64,000 nt of DNA from DATGLG01 sp035294245. Its GTDB lineage: Bacteria; Pseudomonadota; Alphaproteobacteria; JACZXZ01. Every line of letters starts with the position of its first letter. Position 1 is the stretch's first letter. The stretch covers positions 1 through 64,000 of the forward strand of contig DATGLG010000055.1 of assembly GCA_035294245.1 (NCBI GenBank). The letters are read 5' to 3'. The translations under genes and the position numbers were made by a program. A model generated the notes under the pieces. The model was not told the origin of the DNA and ran no database searches. It worked only from the letters and a program-made list of their open reading frames with translations. This document shows positions 27,948-35,979 of the stretch, one piece after another.

Positions 27948-27986
27948 CAAGACCCAGACCCCAATCTTTTGCCCAGGAGCGCAACG

Positions 27987-28430
27987 ATGGCCAAGACGAC
28001 CTTTACGCCCTTCACCGAGGTGGACTTCACCAAGTTTCTCGGCGAGTTCAAGCTGCCCGGCGTCAATACCGAGCAGCTCGTGGAATCCTATCGCAAGAAT
28101 GTCGAGGCCTTTGCGGCCGCGAGTCAGCTCGCCGTCGAAGGCGTCCAGGCGGTGGCCAAGCGCCAGGTCGAGATCCTGCGCGACGCTGCCGAGGAGTGCA
28201 GCAAGCATCTGCGCGGCCTTGCCGCTCCCGCTTCGGCGGAGGATGCGGCGGCGAAGCAGGCCGAGTTTGCCAAGCAGAGCTTCGAGACGTCCCTGGCGCG
28301 CGTGCGCGAGCTGAGCGAGATCATCGCCAGGTCGAGCAGCGCCTCGCTCGAGGTGCTCAACAAGCGCGCCGCCGAGGCGCTCGAGGAGCTCAAGGCGCTT
28401 GCGCCGAAGCCCATGGCGAAGGCCGCCTGA
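27987..28430 (+). CDS. phaP: phasin family protein
   Basis: 147 residues, no cysteine-rich or membrane segment but a long amphipathic helix run: NTEQLVESYRKNVEAFAAAS, VEGVQAVAKRQVEILRDAAE, SFETSLARVRELSEII, and an Ala/Lys-rich end LEELKALAPKPMAKAA. This is the phasin pattern, coating polyhydroxyalkanoate granules. The start at 27987 follows CCAGGAGCG; an ATG at 27942 lies within the operator. PHA synthase genes are not in this window. Confidence 0.85.
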   Translation: MAKTTFTPFTEVDFTKFLGEFKLPGVNTEQLVESYRKNVEAFAAASQLAVEGVQAVAKRQVEILRDAAEECSKHLRGLAAPASAEDAAAKQAEFAKQSFETSLARVRELSEIIARSSSASLEVLNKRAAEALEELKALAPKPMAKAA

Positions 28431-28468
28431 GTCCCGCGGCGACAATTCCGCCCGACGACGATCGGCTG

Positions 28469-28500
28469 GGGCCGCCTTCAGTGGCGGCCCTTTCGATTCT
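28469..28500 (+). terminator. intrinsic terminator after phasin
   Basis: An 8-bp stem GGGCCGCC (28469-28476) / GGCGGCCC (28483-28490) with loop TTCAGT, followed by TTTCGATTCT. About 38 bases after the phasin stop. Confidence 0.75.
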
Positions 28501-28565
28501 GACGCATTGAGGCTCGGCGCGGTCGATGATAGCGTGCCGGCGCCTTAAAGGGAGACGTCAGCGCC

Positions 28566-28904
28566 ATGGAGCCGATCACCTATGCCGAGTTCGATAAGGT
28601 CGATATCCGGGTCGGCACCATCATCGCCGCGGAGCCGTTCCCCGAGGCGCGCCGGCCCGCCTACAAGTTGCGCATCGATTTCGGCCCGGCCATCGGCATC
28701 CGCAAATCCTCCGCGCAGATCACCAAGCACTACGCGCTTGACGGGCTGGTCGGCCGCCAGGTCGCCGCGGTAGTCAATTTCCCCCCGAAGCAGATCGGGA
28801 AGTTCATGAGCGAATGCCTCGTGCTCGGCTTCCCCGACGCGGATGGCGGCGTGGTGATGATCGGTATCGACCGCCCCGTCCCCAATGGGGGCAAATTGTT
28901 CTGA
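28566..28904 (+). CDS. csaA: tRNA-binding protein CsaA
   Basis: 112 residues, the EMAP/tRNA-binding OB fold: FDKVDIRVGTIIAAEPFPEA, AYKLRIDFGPAIGIRKSSAQI, LVGRQVAAVVNFPPKQIG and MSECLVLGFPDADGGVVMI. CsaA binds tRNA and has chaperone-like activity for export in Bacillus. The start at 28566 is preceded by GGGAGACG. Convergent with the chemoreceptor gene. Confidence 0.9.
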   Translation: MEPITYAEFDKVDIRVGTIIAAEPFPEARRPAYKLRIDFGPAIGIRKSSAQITKHYALDGLVGRQVAAVVNFPPKQIGKFMSECLVLGFPDADGGVVMIGIDRPVPNGGKLF

Positions 28905-28920
28905 GGGGGATCGCCCCTCA
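28902..28920. terminator. shared hairpin built from both convergent stop codons
   Basis: TGAGGGG (28902-28908) pairs with CCCCTCA (28914-28920) around loop GATCG. The first three bases are the csaA stop; the last three are the chemoreceptor stop on the minus strand. Likely a two-way transcript end, without a long T run. Confidence 0.5.
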
Positions 28921-31020
28921 GGCGGCGCGAATCTCCCCGAGGAAGCGATCGACTTCCTCACGCAGGCGGATCGATTGTTGCGACAGGCTCTCCGCTGCCG
29001 TCAGCACTTGGGTCGCTGCCTTCCCGGAGCTGTTTGCCGCGTCTGTCACGGTAACGACGTTGCTCGACACCTCGTGAGTGCCGGTCGCCGCCTGTTGCAC
29101 GTTGCGGGCGATCTCCTGGGTCGCAGCTCCCTGCTCCTCGACCGCCGCGGCGATGATCGCGGCAATCTCGCTGACCTGCTTGATCGTGCCGCCGATATTC
29201 TTGATCGCTCCGACCGCGGTGGCGGTCGCGCTGCGCATCTCATCAATCTGGGCCGTGATCTCCTCCGTTGCCTTGGCGGTCTGGTTCGCCAGGCCCTTGA
29301 CTTCGGCCGCGACCACGGCGAAGCCCTTGCCCGCCTCGCCGGCACGCGCCGCCTCGATCGTCGCGTTGAGGGCAAGGAGATTGGTCTGGGAGGCAATGTC
29401 GTTGATGAGATTGATCACCTCGCCGATTTTCTGAGCGGCATCAGCCAAGCTCTGGACCGTGCCATTCGTGCGCTCGACCTCGTCGACGGCCTTGACGGCG
29501 ATCCGGTTCGACTCATTGACCTGCCGGCTGATCTCGGAAACGGAGCTCGACAGCTCCTCGGCCGCTGTCGCCACCGTCTGGACGTTGGCCGAGGCTTGCT
29601 CGGATGCCGCCGCTACCGCGGCAAGCTGCTTGCTCGCTTGGTTCGCCGTCGTGGCCATGCCCTCGGCGGTGGAGCGCATCTCGACACCCGCGCCGGTGAC
29701 CGCGACGACGATCTCCTTGACGCTCGCCTCCAAGCGGTCCGCGAGCTTTAGCATTTCGGCCCGGCGCTGCTCCGCGGCGGCCCGATCGCGCTTCTCGATC
29801 TCATCGCGATGAGCGGCTTCGGCGGCGCGCTTGGCCTCCTCGCGCTCACGCGCCTCCTCAGCGGCCCTGCGCTCCTCTTCCGCTCGGCGCGACCGGTTGC
29901 TGGCCAGCTCGGCCAGCATGTTGTCGAACGACTGCGCGAGCCGGCCGACCTCATCCGTTCCGCGATCATTCACGCGCAAGTCGTAATCCTCGGTTTTCTT
30001 GACCTGATCTGCGACGCTCTGGAGCCGCACGAGAGGACGCACGATGTTGCGCCATACCGCCACCGCCACGCCGAGGCTCAGCAGCGCAAGGCCGCTCGAG
30101 ATCAAAAGGTTCAGCCATAGCTTGCCAAGCAGGCCATCGATCCGCGCCTTGAGAAGGCGATGCAGCTCGTCGCTCGTCGCCTGCCAAAATGCAACGGTGG
30201 TCGACTCCGCCGCGTCATAGAGCCGCTCGATCCCGGACATATCGATGCCACGGCCGCCCTGCGCGATGAGAGCCTTCTGAAGCCCCGCCTCGTAGGCCTC
30301 GGCGGCGCTGATGGCCGCCTGATAGCGGGGATCGATCGCCGGCTTGAGATGCCCGTCCACATTGCCGCGATAGGCCTGGGCCATGTTGTCCTTGATTCCA
30401 TCGATGGTCGACTTGAGGGAGCCGTCCAGAAGCAGGAAGCGGACCCTGTCCTCGGTGCCGAACTGGCCGCTCTTGGCGACGGCGCGGGCCGTGCCGAGCG
30501 TGGCCGAGAGCTGCCCGAGAAGCGTGGGCAGCTTGCCGACCATGGTGTCCTGGACATAGAAGCTGTCGAGATCGGGATCCAAAGTCAGGTTCGAATCGTC
30601 TCCGATGCGGGAAATCAGGGCATTGGCAGCGTCAACCGCGGCATCGCCGGCCGCCCCGGCATCGGCGCCGCGCAGCTTCGCAATCGCGTCGGCGAGCTTC
30701 CTGGTTTGGGCCTCGGTGTCCATGCCGCTTCCCAAGCCGCTTCGCGCCTGATCGAGAATGGCGGCCGCGTTGCCGAGGGCGCCGTCCGTATCCGTCGCGC
30801 CGCGCACGTGCGCCAGAATACCGGCGAGCAAGGGTCGCACGGCGGCGACATAGCGATTGCCGACCTCCTCCTTCCTGGCGAATTCGATCGATATATTCTT
30901 CTCGGCGACGAAGCTGTAGACCGAGAAGGCGATCGGAATGATGAAGAGGACGCACATCACGAGCAGCTTCGCGCTCGTGTTCATCTTCCGAATGAAATGG
31001 ATACGAGGAGCGATGCTCAT
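28918..31020 (-). CDS. methyl-accepting chemotaxis protein
   Basis: 700 residues. One membrane helix (about 17-36), a periplasmic helical ligand domain to about residue 300, a second helix (about 302-323), HAMP (VRPLVRLQSVADQVKKTEDY), a charged coiled coil rich in EEARER repeats, and the MCP signalling domain with hairpin tip IASQTNLLALNATIEAARAG. It senses an unknown signal and controls a CheA kinase. No other che genes are here, and there is no C-terminal CheR-tethering pentapeptide. I place the start at ATG 31020 (AAGGACG upstream) rather than 31071. Confidence 0.92.
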   Translation of the reverse strand: MSIAPRIHFIRKMNTSAKLLVMCVLFIIPIAFSVYSFVAEKNISIEFARKEEVGNRYVAAVRPLLAGILAHVRGATDTDGALGNAAAILDQARSGLGSGMDTEAQTRKLADAIAKLRGADAGAAGDAAVDAANALISRIGDDSNLTLDPDLDSFYVQDTMVGKLPTLLGQLSATLGTARAVAKSGQFGTEDRVRFLLLDGSLKSTIDGIKDNMAQAYRGNVDGHLKPAIDPRYQAAISAAEAYEAGLQKALIAQGGRGIDMSGIERLYDAAESTTVAFWQATSDELHRLLKARIDGLLGKLWLNLLISSGLALLSLGVAVAVWRNIVRPLVRLQSVADQVKKTEDYDLRVNDRGTDEVGRLAQSFDNMLAELASNRSRRAEEERRAAEEAREREEAKRAAEAAHRDEIEKRDRAAAEQRRAEMLKLADRLEASVKEIVVAVTGAGVEMRSTAEGMATTANQASKQLAAVAAASEQASANVQTVATAAEELSSSVSEISRQVNESNRIAVKAVDEVERTNGTVQSLADAAQKIGEVINLINDIASQTNLLALNATIEAARAGEAGKGFAVVAAEVKGLANQTAKATEEITAQIDEMRSATATAVGAIKNIGGTIKQVSEIAAIIAAAVEEQGAATQEIARNVQQAATGTHEVSSNVVTVTDAANSSGKAATQVLTAAESLSQQSIRLREEVDRFLGEIRAA

Positions 31021-31255
31021 GACCGGGCGTCCTTCGATCGTGCCGATGAGGGCGATCCGCAGCCGGCGCAATTTTCCGCCGTCGCGGAGCTTTCTTATTC
31101 CGACGTCAATGTCGCACCGAACTCTTAAGTATGTATTGAATGCATGTGAGCTATGCCGTTATTGCTAAGCTCTCGCAGACCGTGCGATGGCGCATGGGCG
31201 AGGCGAAATCTTCGCGCGCTACCTTGGTCGGCAACAACTTCCGCGCGTTTCTGAG

Positions 31256-31274
31256 GGAAGTTATCTCAACTTCC
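31256..31274 (-). terminator. hairpin after the oxygenase gene
   Basis: Perfect 7-bp inverted repeat GGAAGTT-ATCTC-AACTTCC, 9 bases beyond the oxygenase stop, within a 262-base gap before the chemoreceptor gene. A third AACTTCC copy lies at 31236-31242. No T run, so termination is tentative. The rest of that gap holds nothing I can support. Confidence 0.4.
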
Positions 31275-31282
31275 GACGGCTG

Positions 31283-31897
31283 TCAGGCGGCGCGCTTGAG
31301 CCACGCCGAGAGGCGGTGGCGCATATTGTCCCAGAAGACGTGGCCGGTATTGGCCACCCAGTTGAGCTGGAGCACGCGCCGCGGCCCGATATAGAGCTTG
31401 TGGCCGTGATAGGAGCGCTCGCTGCGGCGGAAGGCCAGCATGAGCCCCGACTCGGGCGGCACCTCGACGACGTAATCCTCGATATCCTTGGCCGAGCGCA
31501 GCAGGCGCAGCCGCCCGCCTTCGGATTCCCACGGCTCGTTGAGATAGATGAGAAGCGTGATGATCTTGCTCTTGGAATCCGTATGGATATTGCCGTCGCG
31601 ATCGCCGCAGCGCCCGCGCACGGTGACGATGGTCGGACGGCCGGCCAGCGAAATGGCGAATTTGCGCTCGATCGCCGCGCGCAAAGCCGGCCCTTCGAGC
31701 TCGTGCAAGAGGGCGGCGAAGTCCTCGCCATAGCTCAGCTCGCTGACCGGGAAGCTGCCCGGCTTGTCGATCGCCGGATAGCTGCGGTGAATGGCGGCGA
31801 GCGCCTCGCTGCGCACGAAGCCCGGCACCATCACGTGGTCATAGGGATCGTGGGCGAGCGGCGTTGCGTCGAGGCGGGAGAGATCGAGGAAGCTCAT
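31283..31897 (-). CDS. 2-oxoglutarate/Fe(II)-dependent oxygenase-like protein
   Basis: 204 residues with a double-stranded beta-helix pattern. The iron ligands are probably H-x-D in GNIHTDSKSK and the His in SYHGHKLYIG, with an Arg (GPRRVLQLNW) placed for the 2-oxoglutarate carboxylate. LLIYLNEPWESEGGRLRLLR is the typical middle strand. No signal peptide. The substrate is unknown; relatives hydroxylate proteins, amino acids or sugars. The ATG at 31897 gives a protein starting MSFLDLSRLDATPLAHDPYDH; the frame open further upstream overlaps the histidine kinase gene and is spurious. Confidence 0.75.
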   Translation of the reverse strand: MSFLDLSRLDATPLAHDPYDHVMVPGFVRSEALAAIHRSYPAIDKPGSFPVSELSYGEDFAALLHELEGPALRAAIERKFAISLAGRPTIVTVRGRCGDRDGNIHTDSKSKIITLLIYLNEPWESEGGRLRLLRSAKDIEDYVVEVPPESGLMLAFRRSERSYHGHKLYIGPRRVLQLNWVANTGHVFWDNMRHRLSAWLKRAA

Positions 31898-31985
31898 CGC
31901 GGAAGCTCTGGCTCCTTCGGAGCGGTGATTGCGGGCGCGGAACCTAGCACGATCGCAGCGGCGGGGGAATTGGCCGGCGCACCGC

Positions 31986-33296
31986 TCAGACCGGCAGCCT
32001 GAGCCGGGCGCGCAGCCCGCCCAGGGGCGAGTCATCGAGCACGAGCTCGCCGCCATGACCATGGACGACGTCGCGGGCGATGGTCAGCCCGAGCCCGACG
32101 CCGCCGGTTTGGATATTGCGCGAGGGATCGAGGCGGAAAAAGGGGCGGAACACCGCCTCGCGCTGGTCGCGCGGGATGCCCGGCCCGTCATCGTCGACCA
32201 TGATCTCGATCATGTCCTGGGCGCGGCCGGCGCTGACCCGCACATGCTTGCCATAGCGCGCGGCATTCGAGATGAGATTCATGAGGCAGCGCTTGAGCGC
32301 GTCGAGGCGCACGGGAACGACAAGGTGGGGCTCGGTCTCGAGGTCGATGGTGGCGCCCTCCTTGCGCGCGGCGCCGACGACCTGCTCGAGCACGACGGCG
32401 AGATCGGCGGGCTCGGGCGCCGCCGTGCCCTCGCCGCGCGCAAAGGCGAGATAGCCATCGATCATGCGCTCCATCTCGACCACGTCGGCCTTCAGCTCCT
32501 CCGCCTCGGGCGTGTCGCCGAGCATGGCGAGCTGAAGCTTCATGCGGGTAAGCGGCGTGCGCAGGTCGTGGGAGACGCCGGCGAGCATCTCCGTGCGCTG
32601 CTCGATCTGGCGCTTGATGCGGTTGCGCATCTGAATGAAGGCTTGCGCCGCCTGGCGGACCTCGGAGGCGCCGGCGGGGCGGAAGTTCGGCACGTCGCGC
32701 CCCTTGCCGAAGCTGTTGGCGGCGGCGGCGAGACGGCGGATCGGGCGCACCTGGTTGCGCATGAAGACGGTGGCGATGGCGACGAGGACGAGCGACGAGC
32801 CGACCATCCACAGCACGAAGATGTAGGTCGTCGGGCTGAAGAGGCGCTTGCGCGTGGTGGTGGTGACAAGGACGCCGCTCGGCATCTGGACACGGATTTC
32901 GATGTCGCGGTCCGTCTGGGTCGCGTCGATGCGGAACGGTCGGCGCACCAGCGCGTCGAGCTGCGGGCCGAGCATGCGGTCGAGCGAATCGGTGCGGCTG
33001 TCGGCGTCGTCGGCGAGACGGGCGCCGGGAAGGAATTCGGCGCGGATATCCAGGCGCGACGCCGCCATCTCGAAGATCCATTTGCGGCTGACCGGATCCG
33101 GATAGTCCTCGAGATAGGTGACGATAAGGGCGACGTCGCCGGCGAGCGAGTTGGCCAGGCGCTGGGTTATAGTGCTCCAGTGACGCTCGTAGAAGATGTA
33201 GGTGGCGATCACCTGCAGCAGCACAAGCGGCATGACAAGAATTAGCAGCGAGCGGCCGAGAAGGCTCTTCGGCAGGAAGCGCTTGATGAAGGTCAT
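31986..33296 (-). CDS. EnvZ-like sensor histidine kinase
   Basis: 436 residues. Membrane helices at about 12-33 and 157-177 flank a periplasmic sensor of about 120 residues. HAMP follows (MRNQVRPIRRLAAAANSFGKG), then the phosphoacceptor GVSHDLRTPLTRMKLQL, N box LMNLISNAARYG, and ATP-binding VDDDGPGIP and GGVGLGLTIARDVV. It should phosphorylate the OmpR-type regulator encoded 118 bases upstream. Layout and N-terminal half match EnvZ rather than PhoR. Confidence 0.93.
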   Translation of the reverse strand: MTFIKRFLPKSLLGRSLLILVMPLVLLQVIATYIFYERHWSTITQRLANSLAGDVALIVTYLEDYPDPVSRKWIFEMAASRLDIRAEFLPGARLADDADSRTDSLDRMLGPQLDALVRRPFRIDATQTDRDIEIRVQMPSGVLVTTTTRKRLFSPTTYIFVLWMVGSSLVLVAIATVFMRNQVRPIRRLAAAANSFGKGRDVPNFRPAGASEVRQAAQAFIQMRNRIKRQIEQRTEMLAGVSHDLRTPLTRMKLQLAMLGDTPEAEELKADVVEMERMIDGYLAFARGEGTAAPEPADLAVVLEQVVGAARKEGATIDLETEPHLVVPVRLDALKRCLMNLISNAARYGKHVRVSAGRAQDMIEIMVDDDGPGIPRDQREAVFRPFFRLDPSRNIQTGGVGLGLTIARDVVHGHGGELVLDDSPLGGLRARLRLPV

Positions 33297-33414
33297 CGGT
33301 CAGTTCCGCTCGCCTCCGGCCGGCCGTGCACGCGCCCATGTCGGTCGGCCGGGGCAGGGACGAGACATATCAAACAGCATCTGCACCGGCAAGCATGGGG
33401 CCTCGATCCGGCGT

Positions 33415-34104
33415 CTAGTCGGGCTGCAGCAGATAGCCCTTGCCGCGCACCGTGCGGATGTAGCGGGGCGTGCGAGGGTCGGGCTCGATCTTGCGCCGCA
33501 GTCGGGTGATCTGCACGTCAATCGCGCGCGTATTGCCGGAAAGCTCGCTTTCCGCGGCGAGGCGCTCGCGAGCGAGCGGCTGGCCGGCACGGCTGGCGAG
33601 AATCTTGAGCAACCGGGCCTCGCTGCCGGTGAGCTTGACGAGCTTTCCGGCGCGGCTCAGCTCGTCGCGCCTCAGATCGAAAACGAAGTCGCCGAGCTGG
33701 ACGCTCGCGATCGTCTCCACCGGCTCGGGGACGGGGACGCGGCTCAGGATGCGCCGGATGCGTAGCACGAGCTCGCGCGGCTCGAAGGGCTTGGGCAGGT
33801 AATCGTCGGCGCCGCGCTCGAGCCCCTTGATGCGGTGCTCGGGCTCGCCCATCGCGGTCAGGATGAGAATGGGAACCCGGCTCTTCGGCCGGAGTGCTGC
33901 GGTGAACTCGAGGCCGTCCTGCCCCGGCATCATCACGTCGAGGACGATGAGGTCGAAGGCGATGCTCTCGAGCCGCGTCCAGGCTTCCGCGGCGTCGCCG
34001 GCCGTCGTCACGCGGAAGCCGTTCTCGCTCAAATAGCGCTGCAGCAGGCCGCGCAGACGCGTGTCGTCGTCGACGACGAGGATATGAGGGGCTTCGTCCA
34101 CCAC
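33415..34104 (-). CDS. petR: OmpR-family response regulator, PetR-like
   Basis: 229 residues. Receiver domain with acidic pocket VVDDD, phosphoacceptor in VLDVMMPGQDG, Thr in ILTAMGE and Lys in LPKPFEP; then a winged-helix DNA-binding domain with LSGNTRAIDVQITRLRRKIE and IRTVRGKGYLL. Together with the MarR gene immediately upstream it resembles Rhodobacter petP-petR, needed for the cytochrome bc1 complex; the name is by homology of arrangement. GTG start. petABC lies about 24 kb away. Confidence 0.85.
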   Translation of the reverse strand: MVDEAPHILVVDDDTRLRGLLQRYLSENGFRVTTAGDAAEAWTRLESIAFDLIVLDVMMPGQDGLEFTAALRPKSRVPILILTAMGEPEHRIKGLERGADDYLPKPFEPRELVLRIRRILSRVPVPEPVETIASVQLGDFVFDLRRDELSRAGKLVKLTGSEARLLKILASRAGQPLARERLAAESELSGNTRAIDVQITRLRRKIEPDPRTPRYIRTVRGKGYLLQPD

Positions 34105-34138
34105 GAGCGCGATTATAGCGGCGCGGCGCGCGACATGC

Positions 34139-34624
34139 CTACCGCGTCTCGCGGAAGCGGATTTGATCGCGCTCGTTGATGAGCTGGAACAGGACCTGGC
34201 GGAATCCCTCCACCGCCTCGGCCCCGGCCTGGCGGAAGGCGCGCGCGAAGCGCTCCCGCTGGCGCGCGGTGAGCGCGCGCTCGAGCTCGGCCCCCTTCGC
34301 CGTCAGCTCAAGGCGCCGTTGCCGCCGGTCCGTCGGCCCGGGCCGCTGCACGACGATGCCCTCGCGCACCAATTGCCCGAGCACCCGCGACAGGCTCTGC
34401 TTGGTGATCCTGAGGATGTTCAGCAGCTCGGTGACGCTGATCCCGGGATAGCGCCCGACGAAGTAGATGACGCGGTGATGGGCGCGCCCGAAATTGTGCT
34501 TGGCCAGGAGCCCGTCCGGCTCGGCGGCGAAATCCCGGAAGGCGAAGAAGAGAAGCTCCATCCCGCGGCGCAGCTCCTCCTCCCGCAGAAAGAGCTGATT
34601 GAAGCCGGATTTTAAGTCAGTCAT
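34139..34624 (-). CDS. petP: MarR-family regulator, PetP-like
   Basis: 161 residues. A winged-helix core ISVTELLNILRITKQSLSRVLGQLVREGIV is followed by the wing DRRQRRLELTAKGAELE, as in MarR. It lies 34 bases before the response regulator, the petP-petR order. No Shine-Dalgarno precedes the ATG and a TATA-like element sits only about ten bases upstream, so it may be read from a leaderless transcript. Divergent from ilvE. Confidence 0.82.
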   Translation of the reverse strand: MTDLKSGFNQLFLREEELRRGMELLFFAFRDFAAEPDGLLAKHNFGRAHHRVIYFVGRYPGISVTELLNILRITKQSLSRVLGQLVREGIVVQRPGPTDRRQRRLELTAKGAELERALTARQRERFARAFRQAGAEAVEGFRQVLFQLINERDQIRFRETR

Positions 34625-34628
34625 GTTG

Positions 34629-34641
34629 ACGTATATGACGT
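34629..34641. promoter_or_regulatory. possible MarR operator/promoter between petP and ilvE
   Basis: ACGT-ATATG-ACGT at 34629-34641, just upstream of the MarR start; TGACGT occurs twice here. On the minus strand CATATA overlaps it, with TTGCAT 18 bases farther upstream. Autoregulation is an inference. No gene-like content was seen in the rest of the 199-base gap. Confidence 0.35.
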
Positions 34642-34823
34642 TGAAATGCTAACCGATGCAACAACTTCCGAGAACGCCGCGAGGCCGCCCCGGGCTGCAT
34701 TCGACAGTTGCAGGGGGAGGCTCTTGCAGACATACGCCTCGGCGCGCGAAAGTCTTCGCCGACTCAACGGACGCGGCGCCAAAGCCATCGCGGGCCCGTC
34801 CCGTTCCTCGATTGGAGATCGCC

Positions 34824-35957
34824 ATGGAGCATCATTCGCCGCGGAACCGTTCCACCTTCACAGGGGCGAGCCGAACCCCCATCGCCATCACCCCGACCGC
34901 CAAGCCGAAGGCGCGCCCCGCCGATGACAAGCTGCAATTCGGGACTGTCTTCACCGACCATATGTTCGTCCTCGACTACGCCGAAGGCAAAGGATGGCAC
35001 GATCCCCGCATCGTGCCCTATCAGCCTTTCAGCCTCGATCCGGCGACGGCGGTCCTGCATTATGCCCAGGCGGTTTTCGATGGGCTGAAGGCCTTCCGCG
35101 GCGGCGACGGCACGGTGCGGCTCTTCCGCCCCGACAAGCATGTGGAGCGGCTCAACAAGTCCTGCGAGCGGCTTTGCATCCCGCGGCTCGATCCGGCGCT
35201 CGTCCTCGATTCCTTCCATGCGCTGGTCGGCATCGACGAGGCCTGGGTGCCGCGAAAGCGCGGTACGGCCTTGTATCTGCGCCCGACCGTGATCGCGTCG
35301 GAGGCGTTCCTCGGCGTTCGCCCGGCGAAGAGCTATGTCTACTTTCTCATCCTGTCGCCGGTTGGCCCGTATTATGCCGAAGGCATGAATCCGGTGAAGA
35401 TACTGGCGACCGACAAATATGTGCGGGCGGTGAAGGGGGGTGTGGGTGCGGCCAAAACGGCGGGCAATTACGCGGCGAGCATCTACGCGGCCGAGGAGGC
35501 AAAGAAGCTCGGCTATACCCAGGTGCTGTGGCTCGACGGCGTGCACCACAAATACCTCGACGAGGTCGGCACCATGAACATCATGGTCAAGCTCGGCGAC
35601 GAGGTGGTGACGCCGCCGCTCGAAGGCTCCATCCTCGCCGGGGTCACCCGCGATTCGATTCTCGCGCTGCTGCGCGGCTGGGGGCTCAAGGTCTCCGAGC
35701 GGCAGGTCTCGATCGACGAGGTGCTTGCCGCGGCGCGGGGCGGCACGCTCGCCGAGATGTGGGGCACCGGGACGGCGGCGGTGGTCTCGCCCGTGGGCGA
35801 GCTCGGCTACAAGGACGAGCGCATCGTGATCAATGGTGGCAAGACGGGTCCGCTCACCCAGAAGCTCTACGACACCATCGTCGCCATCCAATATGGCGAC
35901 ACCAACGACGCCCATGGCTGGACGGTGCCGCTCCGCGCCTTCGCGCCCGCAAGTTGA
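34824..35957 (+). CDS. ilvE: branched-chain amino acid aminotransferase
   Basis: 377 residues, class IV PLP aminotransferase of the long (subgroup II, ~360-residue) type. Recognisable blocks are HYAQAVFDGLKAFRGGDG, RLFRPDKHVERLNKSCER, VKGGVGAAKTAGNYAAS, and the PLP/phosphate region YLDEVGTMNIMVK and EMWGTGTAAVVSPVG. The reactive Lys follows the DGVHHKYLDEVGT region's homologous loop (GGVGAAKTAGNY). It converts Leu, Ile and Val to keto acids and back. GGAGATCGCC precedes the ATG at 34824; an earlier open frame has no such site. Confidence 0.92.
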   Translation: MEHHSPRNRSTFTGASRTPIAITPTAKPKARPADDKLQFGTVFTDHMFVLDYAEGKGWHDPRIVPYQPFSLDPATAVLHYAQAVFDGLKAFRGGDGTVRLFRPDKHVERLNKSCERLCIPRLDPALVLDSFHALVGIDEAWVPRKRGTALYLRPTVIASEAFLGVRPAKSYVYFLILSPVGPYYAEGMNPVKILATDKYVRAVKGGVGAAKTAGNYAASIYAAEEAKKLGYTQVLWLDGVHHKYLDEVGTMNIMVKLGDEVVTPPLEGSILAGVTRDSILALLRGWGLKVSERQVSIDEVLAAARGGTLAEMWGTGTAAVVSPVGELGYKDERIVINGGKTGPLTQKLYDTIVAIQYGDTNDAHGWTVPLRAFAPAS

Positions 35958-35979
35958 GCCGCTGCCGGCGCCGCCATGC

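Noticed and set aside
27942..27986. An earlier ATG for the phasin gene
   Set aside because: Lies within the operator and gives a non-conserved tail; ATG 27987 has CCAGGAGCG.
31236..31274. Three AACTTCC/GGAAGTT copies as a possible regulatory repeat array
   Set aside because: Only one pair forms a good stem; the third is probably chance, so only a hairpin was annotated.
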